From assembly GCA_010279815.1 (NCBI GenBank), contig QEOQ01000515.1:548323-588102 (forward strand): a DNA stretch of 39,780 bases, given 5' to 3'. The notes under the pieces are model-generated. The model was not told the DNA's origin. It did no database searches and saw only the letters and a program-made list of their open reading frames with translations. Each line of letters starts with the position of its first letter. Position 1 is the stretch's first letter. The translations under genes were made by a program, and so were the position numbers. This DNA comes from Brachionus plicatilis. Taxonomy: Eukaryota; Rotifera; Eurotatoria; Ploima; Brachionidae. Shown one piece after another: positions 9,801 through 17,875 of this stretch.

Positions 9801-11329
9801 GGTAAATCATTAAATTTTCTAAAACTAATAAAATATAACATTTTAAAATAAAAAAGTGATTGATTTAAGTTTTTTTTCAAATTTAGAAAAAGTAACCAAG
9901 TATCTAATAATTTGATATCTGATTATAGTATTACTATTTTTAAAAAGATACCTTCAATACTCGAGTTTTGTATCGGTATCAGAATGAGATTAATTAATAA
10001 GTTCAAAAGAATTGAAAATTTAGTTATTCTCTTTTTAAGATTTTTTTCCAATTTTTTTCTGCTTAAATAATTTTAAAAAAGTTTGCTTTACAAATTCTAA
10101 TTTTTAAAAATTTCATAAAAATTCAAATAAAATAATTAATAATTATATTTACTCATTAATTTATCTCATCCCGATACCGAAACAATACTTGAATATTGGA
10201 GGTATCGTCCAAAAATATCAATATTAGAATCAGATATGAAATTAGATACCTTCAAAATTATTCTAAATTTGAAAAAAGACTTAATATTCAGCTAGTAAAT
10301 CACTTTATTTAAAAGTATTTTTTTAAAGAAAAGTATCAAAAGTATTGAAATCAAATTCGACACTTTTAGTATTATCAATATGCCAATGAATTTTTTTCCA
10401 AATAAAAGAATTTTTTAAAACAGTTTTTGTATTTTTTTCACAAGTATTTTCAGAATCGGTTTCGATACCTGATACCATAAAGTAAAGCAATTTTGAAATC
10501 CTTGACTTCTACGATAAATTCGAGTGTAGCATAATTCTAGAAAAAAGGCAATCTGAAAGCTTCTTCTCTGCAAGTTTATTCACAATTCTGATTGACTTTG
10601 ACATGAGGTTTGAATCTACTAAACTCTAAAATGTTTTAGGTACATTATTTAGAATATTTTGGTAAATTTTCTCAATCTCTATATCATCAATTCTATTTTT
10701 TCTGTTGTCTACTTCAGTGTTTATTCTGTCACTGAATATTATTTGATAATTTCAAATTAAGGAAAAACATTTTTCTAGCATTTTTTGGCTTATTTTGGTC
10801 TTTTCATATTTTCGAAATTTGATTTTCCTTTTTGGTCAGAAATAACAGCCATTATTTAGTTCCCTTTACTATTATTTTTTACAAACTATAGGAGTTTGAA
10901 TAAGCATTCTTTAAGATTTTTTAATAAAGATTTTTGCCGCTTGCTTGTTTTTTCACAATTAAAAAAAAATTTGAATTATCTTTCTCTAAATAAGAATAAC
11001 ATGTTATTTCAATTTGATTAAATAGAATTAATTACTTTGAAAAAAATTGCATCAAAATCAAAATCCTTCTCCATTCTATTTCAATTCAATTCAAATTTAA
11101 ATAAATAAATTAATTTACTTTTTAAAGCCCCCGTCCTCCTCTTCCCAAATCGCTGATTTGGACTGAAGAAGAAGCTGTGCTCAAACTTCAATCATTTTAT
11201 AGAGGTTACGTGGTTAGACGGGATCCGGAAGTACAAGAGCTACGACAATGGCAAAAAGAACTTAGAGAAGAAAATCAGAATATCAATCAGCGTGTTGAAA
11301 AATTTTGGAGTGATGAGACAAAAATTTAG
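3883..11329 (+). CDS. IQCK: IQ motif-containing protein K
   Basis: Six exons: 3883-3937, 3991-4118, 4169-4381, 4439-4491, 4557-4649 and 11128-11329, giving 744 nt (247 residues and TAG). The first four introns are 50-65 bp; the fifth is 6,478 bp and packed with transposons. Landmarks that match animal IQCK in order are [11 protein letters not shown] near the N-terminus, VFYGFSFD, then [20 protein letters not shown] and [39 protein letters not shown], a single IQ motif [12 protein letters not shown] (about residues 201-212), and [18 protein letters not shown] with a coiled tail. The IQ motif should bind calmodulin or a related EF-hand protein. IQCK is linked to cilia and sperm in vertebrates (established knowledge; exact role poorly known). 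The HPRPP junction spans the giant intron, which confirms that the distant last exon belongs here. The N-terminus is shorter than in mammals. Confidence 0.92.
5043..5795. mobile_element. Foldback element with GTGACCA/TGGTCA iterated motif
   Basis: Ends GGGTCTTACCTGTTTCATGA (left) and GAGTCTTACCTTTTTCATGA (inverted right). The arms share ACCGGTTTGGTGACCACTC and TGGTCATAAAAGTTTATGAC and then many copies of GTGACCA or TGGTCA, including a tandem run at 5135-5215. It is flanked by AAAAAATA on both sides (5035-5042, 5796-5803), an 8 bp duplication that is low in complexity and so only supportive. The interior is unrelated AT-rich sequence. On its minus strand, 5551-5345, there is a 68-residue frame ending [14 protein letters not shown] that may be a captured exon; I do not recognise it. 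It sits in IQCK intron 5. Confidence 0.85.
6125..6574. mobile_element. TA-flanked Tc1/mariner-like non-autonomous element
   Basis: The left end TAGTAACATGG and inverted right end CAGTAAGATGG are each preceded by CTATA, giving a TA on both outer sides (6123-6124, 6575-6576). The interior, about 450 bp, has no transposase frame. CAGTA-type ends with TA duplication are the mariner signature. The inverted match is short (about 11-17 bp), so this is moderate. It lies in IQCK intron 5. Confidence 0.5.
7665..7822. mobile_element. 158 bp MITE, TA-flanked
   Basis: The left end AAGTGCTGATTTTATACTAG and inverted right end CAGTGCTGATCTGATACTTG match over about 28 bp, with TA directly outside both (7663-7664, 7823-7824). 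The interior repeats AAATTACGAAAA. This is a typical Tc1/mariner-type MITE in IQCK intron 5. Confidence 0.7.
8482..8788. repeat. Degenerate GTGACC-motif segment related to the 5043-5795 element
   Basis: Begins GGATCTTACTGGATATGTGA, resembling the GGGTCTTACCTG...TGA end of the element at 5043. It then has spaced GTGACC copies (near 8613, 8655, 8711 and 8756). The right boundary is unclear because the palindrome at 8789 follows directly. Confidence 0.4.
8789..9397. repeat. Near-perfect 239 bp palindrome arms with nested TTAA-bounded inverted repeat
   Basis: 8789-9027 and 9159-9397 are reverse complements with no indel and only a couple of mismatches by eye (ACGACTCGTTTTTTTTTATT at the outer end). 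The loop is 131 bp. Inside, 8946-9240 has its own ends GGGGCTGTCCGCCACAAAGT in inverted orientation with TTAA immediately outside both (8942-8945, 9241-9244). That resembles a piggyBac-type MITE, but because the flanks are also part of the palindrome the TTAA match could be symmetry rather than a duplication. It sits in IQCK intron 5. Confidence 0.9.
9705..10502. mobile_element. Foldback element with GATAC/GTATC iterated motif
   Basis: The left end GGGATCTCAAAATTCCTTTA matches the inverted right end AGGATTTCAAAATTGCTTTA. The arms share long blocks (TTTTTTCAAATTTAGAA, ATATCTGATT, GATACCT(T/C)CAATA, and GTATCGG(T/G)AT..GATGAGAT) over roughly 220 bp. GATAC, GTATC and TATCGGTATC recur through both arms. 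No convincing target duplication was found. It sits in IQCK intron 5. Confidence 0.8.
10503..11127. other. 3' part of IQCK intron 5, no element recognised
   Basis: AT-rich intron sequence ending in the acceptor TTTAAAG at 11121-11127. I see no repeat pair or coding pattern here. Confidence 0.4.
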
Positions 11330-11345
11330 GAATACTTTTTTTAAT

Positions 11346-11361
11346 TTTTATTTTAAATAAA
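11346..11361. terminator. Overlapping convergent polyadenylation signals of IQCK and the LRMDA-like gene
   Basis: AATAAA on the plus strand at 11356-11361 would serve IQCK (27 bp after its stop). AATAAA on the minus strand (TTTATT at 11347-11352) would serve the LRMDA-like gene. Only 49 bp separate the stop codons, so the two 3' ends must interleave. This is assigned by motif and position only. Confidence 0.5.
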
Positions 11362-11378
11362 TTTACAAAATTTAATCA

Positions 11379-12362
11379 TTATAAATCATCATTTTTAATA
11401 AATCTATTACCCTCGGACTGTTTGCCATAATAAATGTATCTAGAATAACCAAACGAGCTTTGAGGAGCATCATTTTTTTGTTGGTCTGGTAATGGTGTAT
11501 AATTTTTCATTCGATTTATTTGAGCATCACTTTTCTCTTCTACAAATGGATCATCAGCTTTGACAGTTTCAAAAAACATGGCATCTCTTTCAACAATGTC
11601 TCGTTCCTCTTGGGTCACTTGGTAGCTGTCCAAAAATTTTAATTTACTAAGCCGGTAAATGACATATTTTCTGTAACGCGAATAATCATATTCGTCTTTG
11701 TTTTCGTCTATTAATTGATTTGGACAGGCTTTGTTTCCAAGCAAACTAAGATAAACCAAATTGGGAAATAAACTTTTTACTTTGTCTATAAAAATATGAA
11801 TGTCTTCAATTTGGTTTTTGTTGCAAGATAAAATTTTTAAATTTTTTAATTGAGGAAATCGGCTTTTATCTGACAAACAGTTGTTGTCACATATCAATTC
11901 TTCGAGGTAGGGAAACTGCTCTATATCCATTAGATCACTTAAAAAATTTAAATTTTATTTTTTGAAGTGCCCAGAATTTTTTTAAAATTTTTTACCTCAT
12001 GCAATTGAAACTTACATCTAAAATAAGAGTTTTAAGACCGAACTCATAAATGATCTCCGGTGGAATAAATTCTAAATCATTTCCTACAAAACAAAGCTAA
12101 TTTTTAAAATAAATTTTATTTTAAAAAAAATTTCGTTTAAAAAAATAAAACAGACCTTTTTTTCGGAGGCCGAAAAATTATAATTAAATTTATCAAAATC
12201 GTTTTGAAATGGATTTAAATTAAGATTATCATTTTTGGATTGATATATACTTATTTCATCATCGTTTTCATTTAATTCTTTTTTTAATTTTAATTATCAT
12301 TTAAATTTAAAATTCAAATTACCTTCGGATGGATCGGTTGTTTCGTTCTTTTCGTCATTCAT
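11379..12362 (-). CDS. LRMDA: Leucine-rich repeat protein, LRMDA (C10orf11)-like
   Basis: Four exons on the minus strand: 12362-12323, 12277-12156, 12096-11996 and 11937-11379, with introns of 45, 59 and 58 bp. The spliced CDS is 822 nt, 273 residues. After an acidic N-terminus rich in Asn/Asp (about residues 1-55) comes GNDLEFIPPEIIYEFGLKTL. Leucine-rich repeats follow: LILDVSFN, FPYLEELICDNN, FPQLKNLKILSCNKNQ and FPNLVYLSLLGNKACPN, capped by YRKYVIYRLSKLKFLDSYQV. The tail FGYSRYIYYGKQSEGNRFI is highly characteristic and matches the conserved C-terminus I associate with LRMDA, an LRR protein tied to melanocyte differentiation and RAB32/38 endosomal traffic in vertebrates. Start: only ATG at 12362 keeps exon 1 open. 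It converges on IQCK and diverges from PDPK1. Another small LRR family is possible; the LRR fold itself is certain. Confidence 0.8.
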
Positions 12363-12547
12363 TCTTTTCGGATTTTTTTTTATATTAATTTTTTAGTTTA
12401 AGAATATTGTTTTGAAAAGTTGCTTTTTAAAAATCATATTTTGTCTAGCTATCATGTGATTTATTTAATGTTAATTTTTATCATAATATTTTTGAATTAT
12501 TTAATCAAAAAATTTTAAATCATCAGCTTAAGATAGTTGAAATTAAA
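12363..12547. promoter_or_regulatory. Shared upstream region of divergent LRMDA-like and PDPK1 genes
   Basis: Only 185 bp lie between the two start codons, which point away from each other, so the promoters must overlap or be bidirectional. It is AT-rich without an obvious TATA arrangement. One motif stands out, the palindrome ATCATGTGAT at 12451-12460, which contains an M-box/E-box core (TCATGTGA, the class bound by MITF/TFE bHLH factors). Its use is speculation. Confidence 0.55.
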
Positions 12548-15500
12548 ATGAACCAGTCTTTGGAGAAAGTAAAAAAGATAGATATTTTTTTAAATCAGTT
12601 TAATTAATCATTTAATTTATTTTTAGACAAACGAGAACCAACTCAAAACCAAAAGTGATTTTGAATTTTTGAAAGAAATTGGTGAAGGGTCTTTTTCAAC
12701 AGTAATTTAATTTCTTGATATTCAGGTAAAATACTATTTTCTTAGGTTAAATTGGCCAAATGCAAAAAATCGGGAAATTTGTTTGCAAGTATTTTTTTTT
12801 GGGTATTTAGAAATTCGGTACAAAAATTCAAAAATATATTTTTTAAGATGATAAAATATTTTTCTATTAGTGCAACAAGTTCACATGATTTAGCAATAAA
12901 TGGTATTTTTTGTAAAAGTATTTTACGACTGAATGATTTATTTTATAGCTTGGTAATCTGTTTCCTCACATCTGCCATTTCTTCTGAATTTCGATTTTTA
13001 CAATTTCTTGTGCAATTTCTTCCGGAAGCTTTAATTACTAATTTTTTAGTTTTTTGATCAGATAAATTGTTCGCTTGAAATGTTTTATTCATGAATAACT
13101 TAAATTGAAAATTTAAAATGGACTAATTAACTTTTTGTAAAGCTATCTGATTATAATTTGTGTTTCCATGATTTTCTGTTTTTACCAAAATTTTTCGTTA
13201 AATTACATAATTTCAAATGAATTTAAGTAATTTTACCAAATAAAAATAATAGCCTTTAAAAAAAATAAAGTCAATCTTGTGATCTAAAAGAAAACTCTGG
13301 TAATTTATTTTAATTTTCTAATTTTTAAGAAACTTAAAAAATTATTTGAATTTATTATCATTTAAAGCAATTTTATTCGAAAATGATCATTATTAGTTCA
13401 ATTAAATTAAAATTTTTTTAATAATAGTTAAAATTTTAAGAATTTATTTTTTGTAGACATGAAATTACAAAAGCGATTTCAGTTTTGATTTTCTTGAACA
13501 AAATTTTAAAATTTTCTTTTATTTTTATAATTTGTTCTTTTTAGATTTTTTGATAAAATTACCATTATTTAATGAAATTGACCTAAAATAAGTAAAAAGG
13601 TGGTTTATTTCCATAAATTTCAATTCCAAAAATCTAAGGTAAAGAAATTCATCAATATTACATAAAAAAACAGACAGTAACATAAAACAGTATTTTCTTG
13701 ACATTTTTACTTATAACCAAAATTTTCATAAATTTGGGCATTGTGAAATTTCTTACAAAACTTCCAATACAAAAATTAAAAGCTTTGGTTTCACCTACTG
13801 TGGAATTCTGCAAAATTTGTGCAATTTAATTGCGTTTTACTTTTAATACTTTCATACTTTTAAATAGGGTGCAATTTTACAGAAGTCGCACAGATTTTGC
13901 AGACTTGTGCGGTAGGTGAAACAAAGGTTGTTTAGACATTTAGAACAAAAGTTATAAATTTTTTTTATTTTTGTATTGGAAGTTTTGTACAGAACAAATT
14001 AAAACAAATTAAAACAAATTAAACTAACTTGTACGCATTTTGTTCCTCGACTCTTCTTCAACTATTCCAGTGGAGAAAGAAAAAGTCGAGGAAGAGCTGA
14101 GGAAAAGAAATGTACAAGTTAGTTTTAAATTTTACTGTATGAAATTTCACAATGCCACAAATTCGAGAAATTTTTTTCACATATTCTGGTAAAATCTGGT
14201 AAATTTGAAACCAAGTATTTTTAATAAAAATTAGTAAATTTGGTGCATATTAATTCTGTGTAAATTTATCTTTGGGTCATGTCGACTTTGTGATCAAGTG
14301 TTCACAAAAAAATGTGATCATAGTTTTCATGTCCAGAATGTGATCGGTGATCAATTTTCACATGTTTTGTGACCAAATCGTCCATTAATTAACCGAAGAA
14401 TTAAAGTAAACTTTTTTTGTGATCAGAAAAACTTATAATTTTTACTAAACTTTACTTGAATTTAAAAAAAAAAATTAGTTCTCTTTTTAAATAAAAAAAC
14501 AATAAATGTTTCTTGGAAATGTGCAATTTAACGCCCTTTTTCATAAATTTACCACATATGCTACAAGCCAGTGGACTTGGATGCTTGAAAAACCAAGAAT
14601 TTACGGGAATTTTCGAAATTATTAGGCAAAAATCTTAACTTTTTTTCCAGGATAATTTGGTAAAAAAAAATAAAAAAATTTGAATTTTGAATTTTCATTT
14701 TTACTAAAATTAACCAAAAATATCGAAAAATTACGATAATTTTCGTAAATTTTTGATTTTTGACTTTGAAGATTAAACGGTATTTTACGTGAATTATCGT
14801 AAGTTTAGTCAAATTACGGAAATTAACCATTCATGGACAATTTGAAAAATTATTCAAATTTGAAAAATGTTTTTTCAACTTTGGGTCAATTTGTATTCAA
14901 CAATTTTCTCAATTATTTCAATTATTCAACTATTACAGTTATTCAACTTTCTTCAACATTTTCAATTCTTTTCACTATGAATTTTTACTTTAAAAGAATA
15001 AATTTTAAAACAATATAATTTGCAAGTTTAAGAAATCTAATTTTAAAATTAACCATATATTGACTATACGTCGTATTTTCAATTTAGGGTTTATTTTAAA
15101 ATAAGATTTATTTTAACAGAATTTAGGATAAAATCAAAGGGGTCCGGGGCGAAGCCCCGGTTTAGGGATTTCGGTTCAGCAAAAAGAAATAGGAATTTTT
15201 CTTAATTAATGCTTAATTAATTTATAATAATTAATTGTTTAGTGATTGATTTTTTTAAAAAGGTATAAACACTCAGTAAAGTTTTCGCGTTTTTTAGTAT
15301 TTTCAATGCAAAAAAACGCGAAAATTGGATAAGGATTAAAAAATTTCAATATTAATAAAAATTGAAAAAGTTGAAGAAAGTTGAAGAAAGAAATACAATT
15401 ATTTGAATAATTGAATAGTTGAATAATAACAGTATATTGTCCATTTGTCAAATTAACTTGAAATATGACCAAATTCTCGTTTCAAATCACCACTGTAGCA

Positions 15501-16742
15501 ATTTTTGTTAACCTTTTTTTTTTTACACATTTACATAAATTTAATAATATATAATCGCTTAAGGAGAAAAAATTTTTTGTGATCAAAATGATCACAAAAC
15601 ATGTGAAAATTGATCACCGATCACATTCTGGAAATGAGACCTATAATCACATTTTTTGTGAACACCTGATCACCAAGTCGACATGATCCTTGTCTTTTAT
15701 TTGTAAACTAGAAAAATAATAAATATGATACAAATTTTTTTTTTATTTTACCGAATTTCACAGTTGCTGAGAATCTGGCAAAAAAAATTATATTTTTTTT
15801 TCAAGTTAAAGAATGTGATAAACATCAAATTATAAAAGAAAAAAAAGTCAAATACATTCATTTAGAAAAACGAATTTTGTCCGAATATTTAAAAGAGCAC
15901 CCTTTTTTTGTAAAGCTTTTCTTCACTTTTCAAGATGACGACAGCTTGTGTAAGTTGTTAAGTAAAATTTTGGAATGTTGAAAAATAATTATTTTTTAAT
16001 GCTAAGATTTTGGATTATCATATTGTTCAAATGGAGATTTACTACAGCACATACAAAAAAATGGCCACCTTACTTTAGAAAAATCTCAATTTTTTACTGC
16101 TGAAATAGTGGATGCTTTGGAATTCATGCATGGAAAAAATATTATTCATAGGTAAATATGTGATCTTAACAAAAAATAAAACCTAAATTGTTTTTCAAAA
16201 GAGATCTAAAGCCTGAGAATATTTTATTAGATGAACATTTTCATATAAAAATAACTGATTTTGGTTCTGCCAGAATTATAGATGATCCTTTAGAGCAAAA
16301 ACAACTCCAAGAAGGCAATACTTCATTAAGTAGACGAAAAAATTCATTTGTAGGAACTGCACAATTTGTTTCTCCAGAAATATTAAATGGAAAGGAGCCT
16401 CACATTGGAACCGATCTATGGTCTCTGGGATGCATTATTTACCAATTATTATCTGGAAAGCATCTGTTCACCGGAAAGTAAGAATCATTTAGTTTTAATT
16501 GTTTTATTCATTTAATGGATTTGTTAAGCCATGAATATGATATATTCCAAAAGGTTGTCAAACTTGACTTCTTAATAAAAGAAGACTTTGACGTAAATGC
16601 CAAAGATTTGATTGAAAAACTAGTTGTAAAAGATCCAAATCAAAGACTTGGAGCCTCTGAAAATTATCCTCTTTTAAAGGCTCATTCATTTTTTGAAAGC
16701 ATAAAATGGATGAATTTACTCGAGACTCAGGTTCCAAACTAG
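12548..16742 (+). CDS. PDPK1: 3-phosphoinositide-dependent protein kinase 1, kinase domain only (no PH domain)
   Basis: Seven exons: 12548-12568, 12627-12701, 12746-12788, 15806-15949, 16007-16151, 16202-16477 and 16529-16742, giving 918 nt (305 residues and TAG). Introns are 44-58 bp except intron 3 (3,017 bp, transposon-filled). The product is one complete AGC kinase domain: glycine loop GEGSFST (26-32), FAIKECDK with catalytic Lys48, IKEKKVKYIHLEKRIL helix C, HPFFVKLFFTFQDDDSLYFG, HRDLKPEN (142-149), DFG (162-164), activation segment NSFVGTAQFVSPE with Ser191 at the PDK1 autophosphorylation position, and DLWSLGCIIYQL. It ends ..PLLKAHSFFESIKWMNLLE. These match PDPK1 specifically, not AKT or S6K. 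Known PDPK1 phosphorylates the activation loops of AGC kinases. Animal PDPK1 is about 550 residues with a C-terminal PH domain; here the stop follows helix I directly and I find no PH sequence downstream. Confidence 0.95.
13736..14156. mobile_element. Foldback element with GCATTGTGAA ends, split by a MITE
   Basis: The left end GGGCATTGTGAAATTTC and inverted right end TGGCATTGTGAAATTTC match. The arms continue with ACAAAACTTCCAATACAAAA and TTTCACCTAC(T/C)G plus TGCAAAAT(T/C)TGTGC motifs around a short centre. The right arm is interrupted at 13990-14137 by a small MITE absent from the left arm. The outer flanks ATAAATTT (13728-13735) and ACAAATTC (14157-14164) match at 6 of 8 positions, a possible decayed 8 bp duplication. 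It sits in PDPK1 intron 3. Confidence 0.8.
13990..14137. mobile_element. 148 bp MITE with ACTAACTTGTAC ends, TA insertion, copy 1
   Basis: Inverted inner ends TAAACTAACTTGTAC / GTACAAGTTAGTTT, with TA on both outer sides (13988-13989, 14138-14139). The uninterrupted left arm of the host foldback element reads across the same point (GTAAGAAATTTC in complement), so it shows the empty site and fixes the boundaries. The interior is polypurine/polypyrimidine-like (CTCGACTCTTCTTC / GAAGAGCTGAGGAAAAG). A second copy is at 37575-37703. It is mariner-type by its TA duplication. Confidence 0.88.
14274..15689. mobile_element. 1.4 kb foldback element with GTGATCA iterated motif
   Basis: The left end GGGTCATGTCGACTTTGTGA and inverted right end GGATCATGTCGACTTGGTGA match. 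The arms share AATGTGATCGGTGATCAATT and TTCACATGTTTTGTGA over about 110 bp, with multiple GTGATCA/TGATCAC copies. The flanks TTATCTTT (14266-14273) and TTGTCTTT (15690-15697) agree at 7 of 8, consistent with an 8 bp duplication. The interior has a second, weaker inverted pair (TTCAACTTTCTTCAAC near 14945, its complement near 15375) and a GC-rich hairpin at 15144-15160. There is no coding content. It occupies nearly half of PDPK1 intron 3. Confidence 0.87.
15139..15175. repeat. GC-rich hairpin motif inside the GTGATCA element
   Basis: CCGGGGC-GAA-GCCCCGG at 15144-15160 is a perfect 7 bp stem with a 3-base loop, in sequence that is otherwise strongly AT-rich. It is followed by TTTAGGGATTTCGG. 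A related reverse-orientation sequence (CCCGAATCCCTAAATC, then CGCTCCGCC) lies at 28147-28177, so this appears to be a dispersed motif. Confidence 0.65.
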
Positions 16743-17224
16743 ATATTTTCTTTATTTAATAATTATTTTTTAATTCGGATGAATTTGTTACTATTTGAAG
16801 TAATAAAGTTTGAAATTTTAATCTCTAATACAAATACATACTATGCTAAAGAGAAAAGTTCCAACAATTATAAAATTTTGCACTCTTTAGAATATTGAAA
16901 ATATCAAAACAAACAGATTATTAAATTAGTTTTTTTTTTACTTATTAATAAAAAAATGTTCTCAATTAACTTTTATTTAATATTTTTTTCATCATCAGAA
17001 TTGGTATTAGATAAAACAAAATGTCATTAATTATTATTTGTAACAAGTTTTATTATTTTTAATAATTTTTTTCTCAAATAAAATTTATAAATATTTTTTT
17101 ACAATGGAGTAAACCAAATTTTGTCAAAGAGGTGAGATCTAAATCAAAAATGACAATTTAAAAGCTTTTTTTGTCCTTTATAAAACAAGCTAAAGAGTTT
17201 TATTTTCATAATTTTATTTCATTA
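16743..17224. other. PDPK1 3' flank, no gene seen
   Basis: AT-rich sequence after the PDPK1 stop. I searched the plus strand for PH-domain-like coding sequence and saw none. It should contain the 3' UTR. Confidence 0.4.
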
Positions 17225-17310
17225 AAAATTTATGATGTAGCCTTATAACCTACATCCACACAGGTCCTCCTCTGTGTCACAGCTATATTTACTACTGCTA
17301 TTACTACTAA
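17225..17310 (+). repeat. Solo LINE 3' tail with hairpin and (TAC)-rich end
   Basis: GATGTAGCCTTATAACCTAC, then GTGTCACAGCT, then TTACTACTGCTATTACTAC. The same order of parts (stem around TTATAA, GTGTTACAGCT, then CTACTACTACTAC) ends the LINE fragment at 30150-30235. This is a 5'-truncated insertion holding little more than the 3' end. Confidence 0.6.
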
Positions 17311-17618
17311 ACTAATTAGTTTTAACAATATTTCTGTCATAAAGTAATTATTTCTGAAATACAGGTAATATTTTCTCTTTTCTAAATAAAAAAAAGGGAA
17401 AATAAAGGCAAATTGAAGTTTCAGATCAAATTTTAAGATCAGTAGGATCATTTAAAATTTCAAAACTCAATTAATCTAATGATTTTGATAATTTTTAAGA
17501 AATAAATACTAAACATTACTAGACATGTTATGTCTAATTATAGTTCATTATCAAATAAACATCATAATGATTGATCTCTAATTTATTTGACAAAAACAGT
17601 CAATAATTTAGATAATTC

Positions 17619-17830
17619 AGGTTAAGTTAATTCACAAATTCAAATTTATAACTTTTATATCCATTCATTCAAACTGAAATAATTTTATTTTTCCACTTAA
17701 ATAAATTAAAAATTTTAAAACAGTAAATTTTTTTGTCTATAAAAGTAAGATTTCATTAAAATCAATTAAAATATTTAAACCTATTAAAGTTTAATAAAAA
17801 GGGACATTTTAAAATTTTAATTATGAAAAT
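17619..17830 (+). repeat. Dispersed direct repeat, copy B
   Basis: Second copy of the ~210 bp sequence at 827-1040, same orientation. It ends TAAAAAGGGACATTTTAAAA like copy A and then diverges. No coding content. Confidence 0.75.
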
Positions 17831-17875
17831 AAACTTGACATGACATGTCAAGTAATTGCTTTGGAAAAAATTGAA

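Noticed and set aside
12752..13057. Plus-strand 101-residue frame overlapping PDPK1 exon 3
   Set aside because: It is out of frame with the kinase and runs into intron 3; the composition is hydrophobic AT-driven.
14561..15472. Frames of 61-89 residues inside the GTGATCA element
   Set aside because: They are Phe/Asn/Leu-rich translations of AT repeats and inverted TTCAAC blocks, with no domain.
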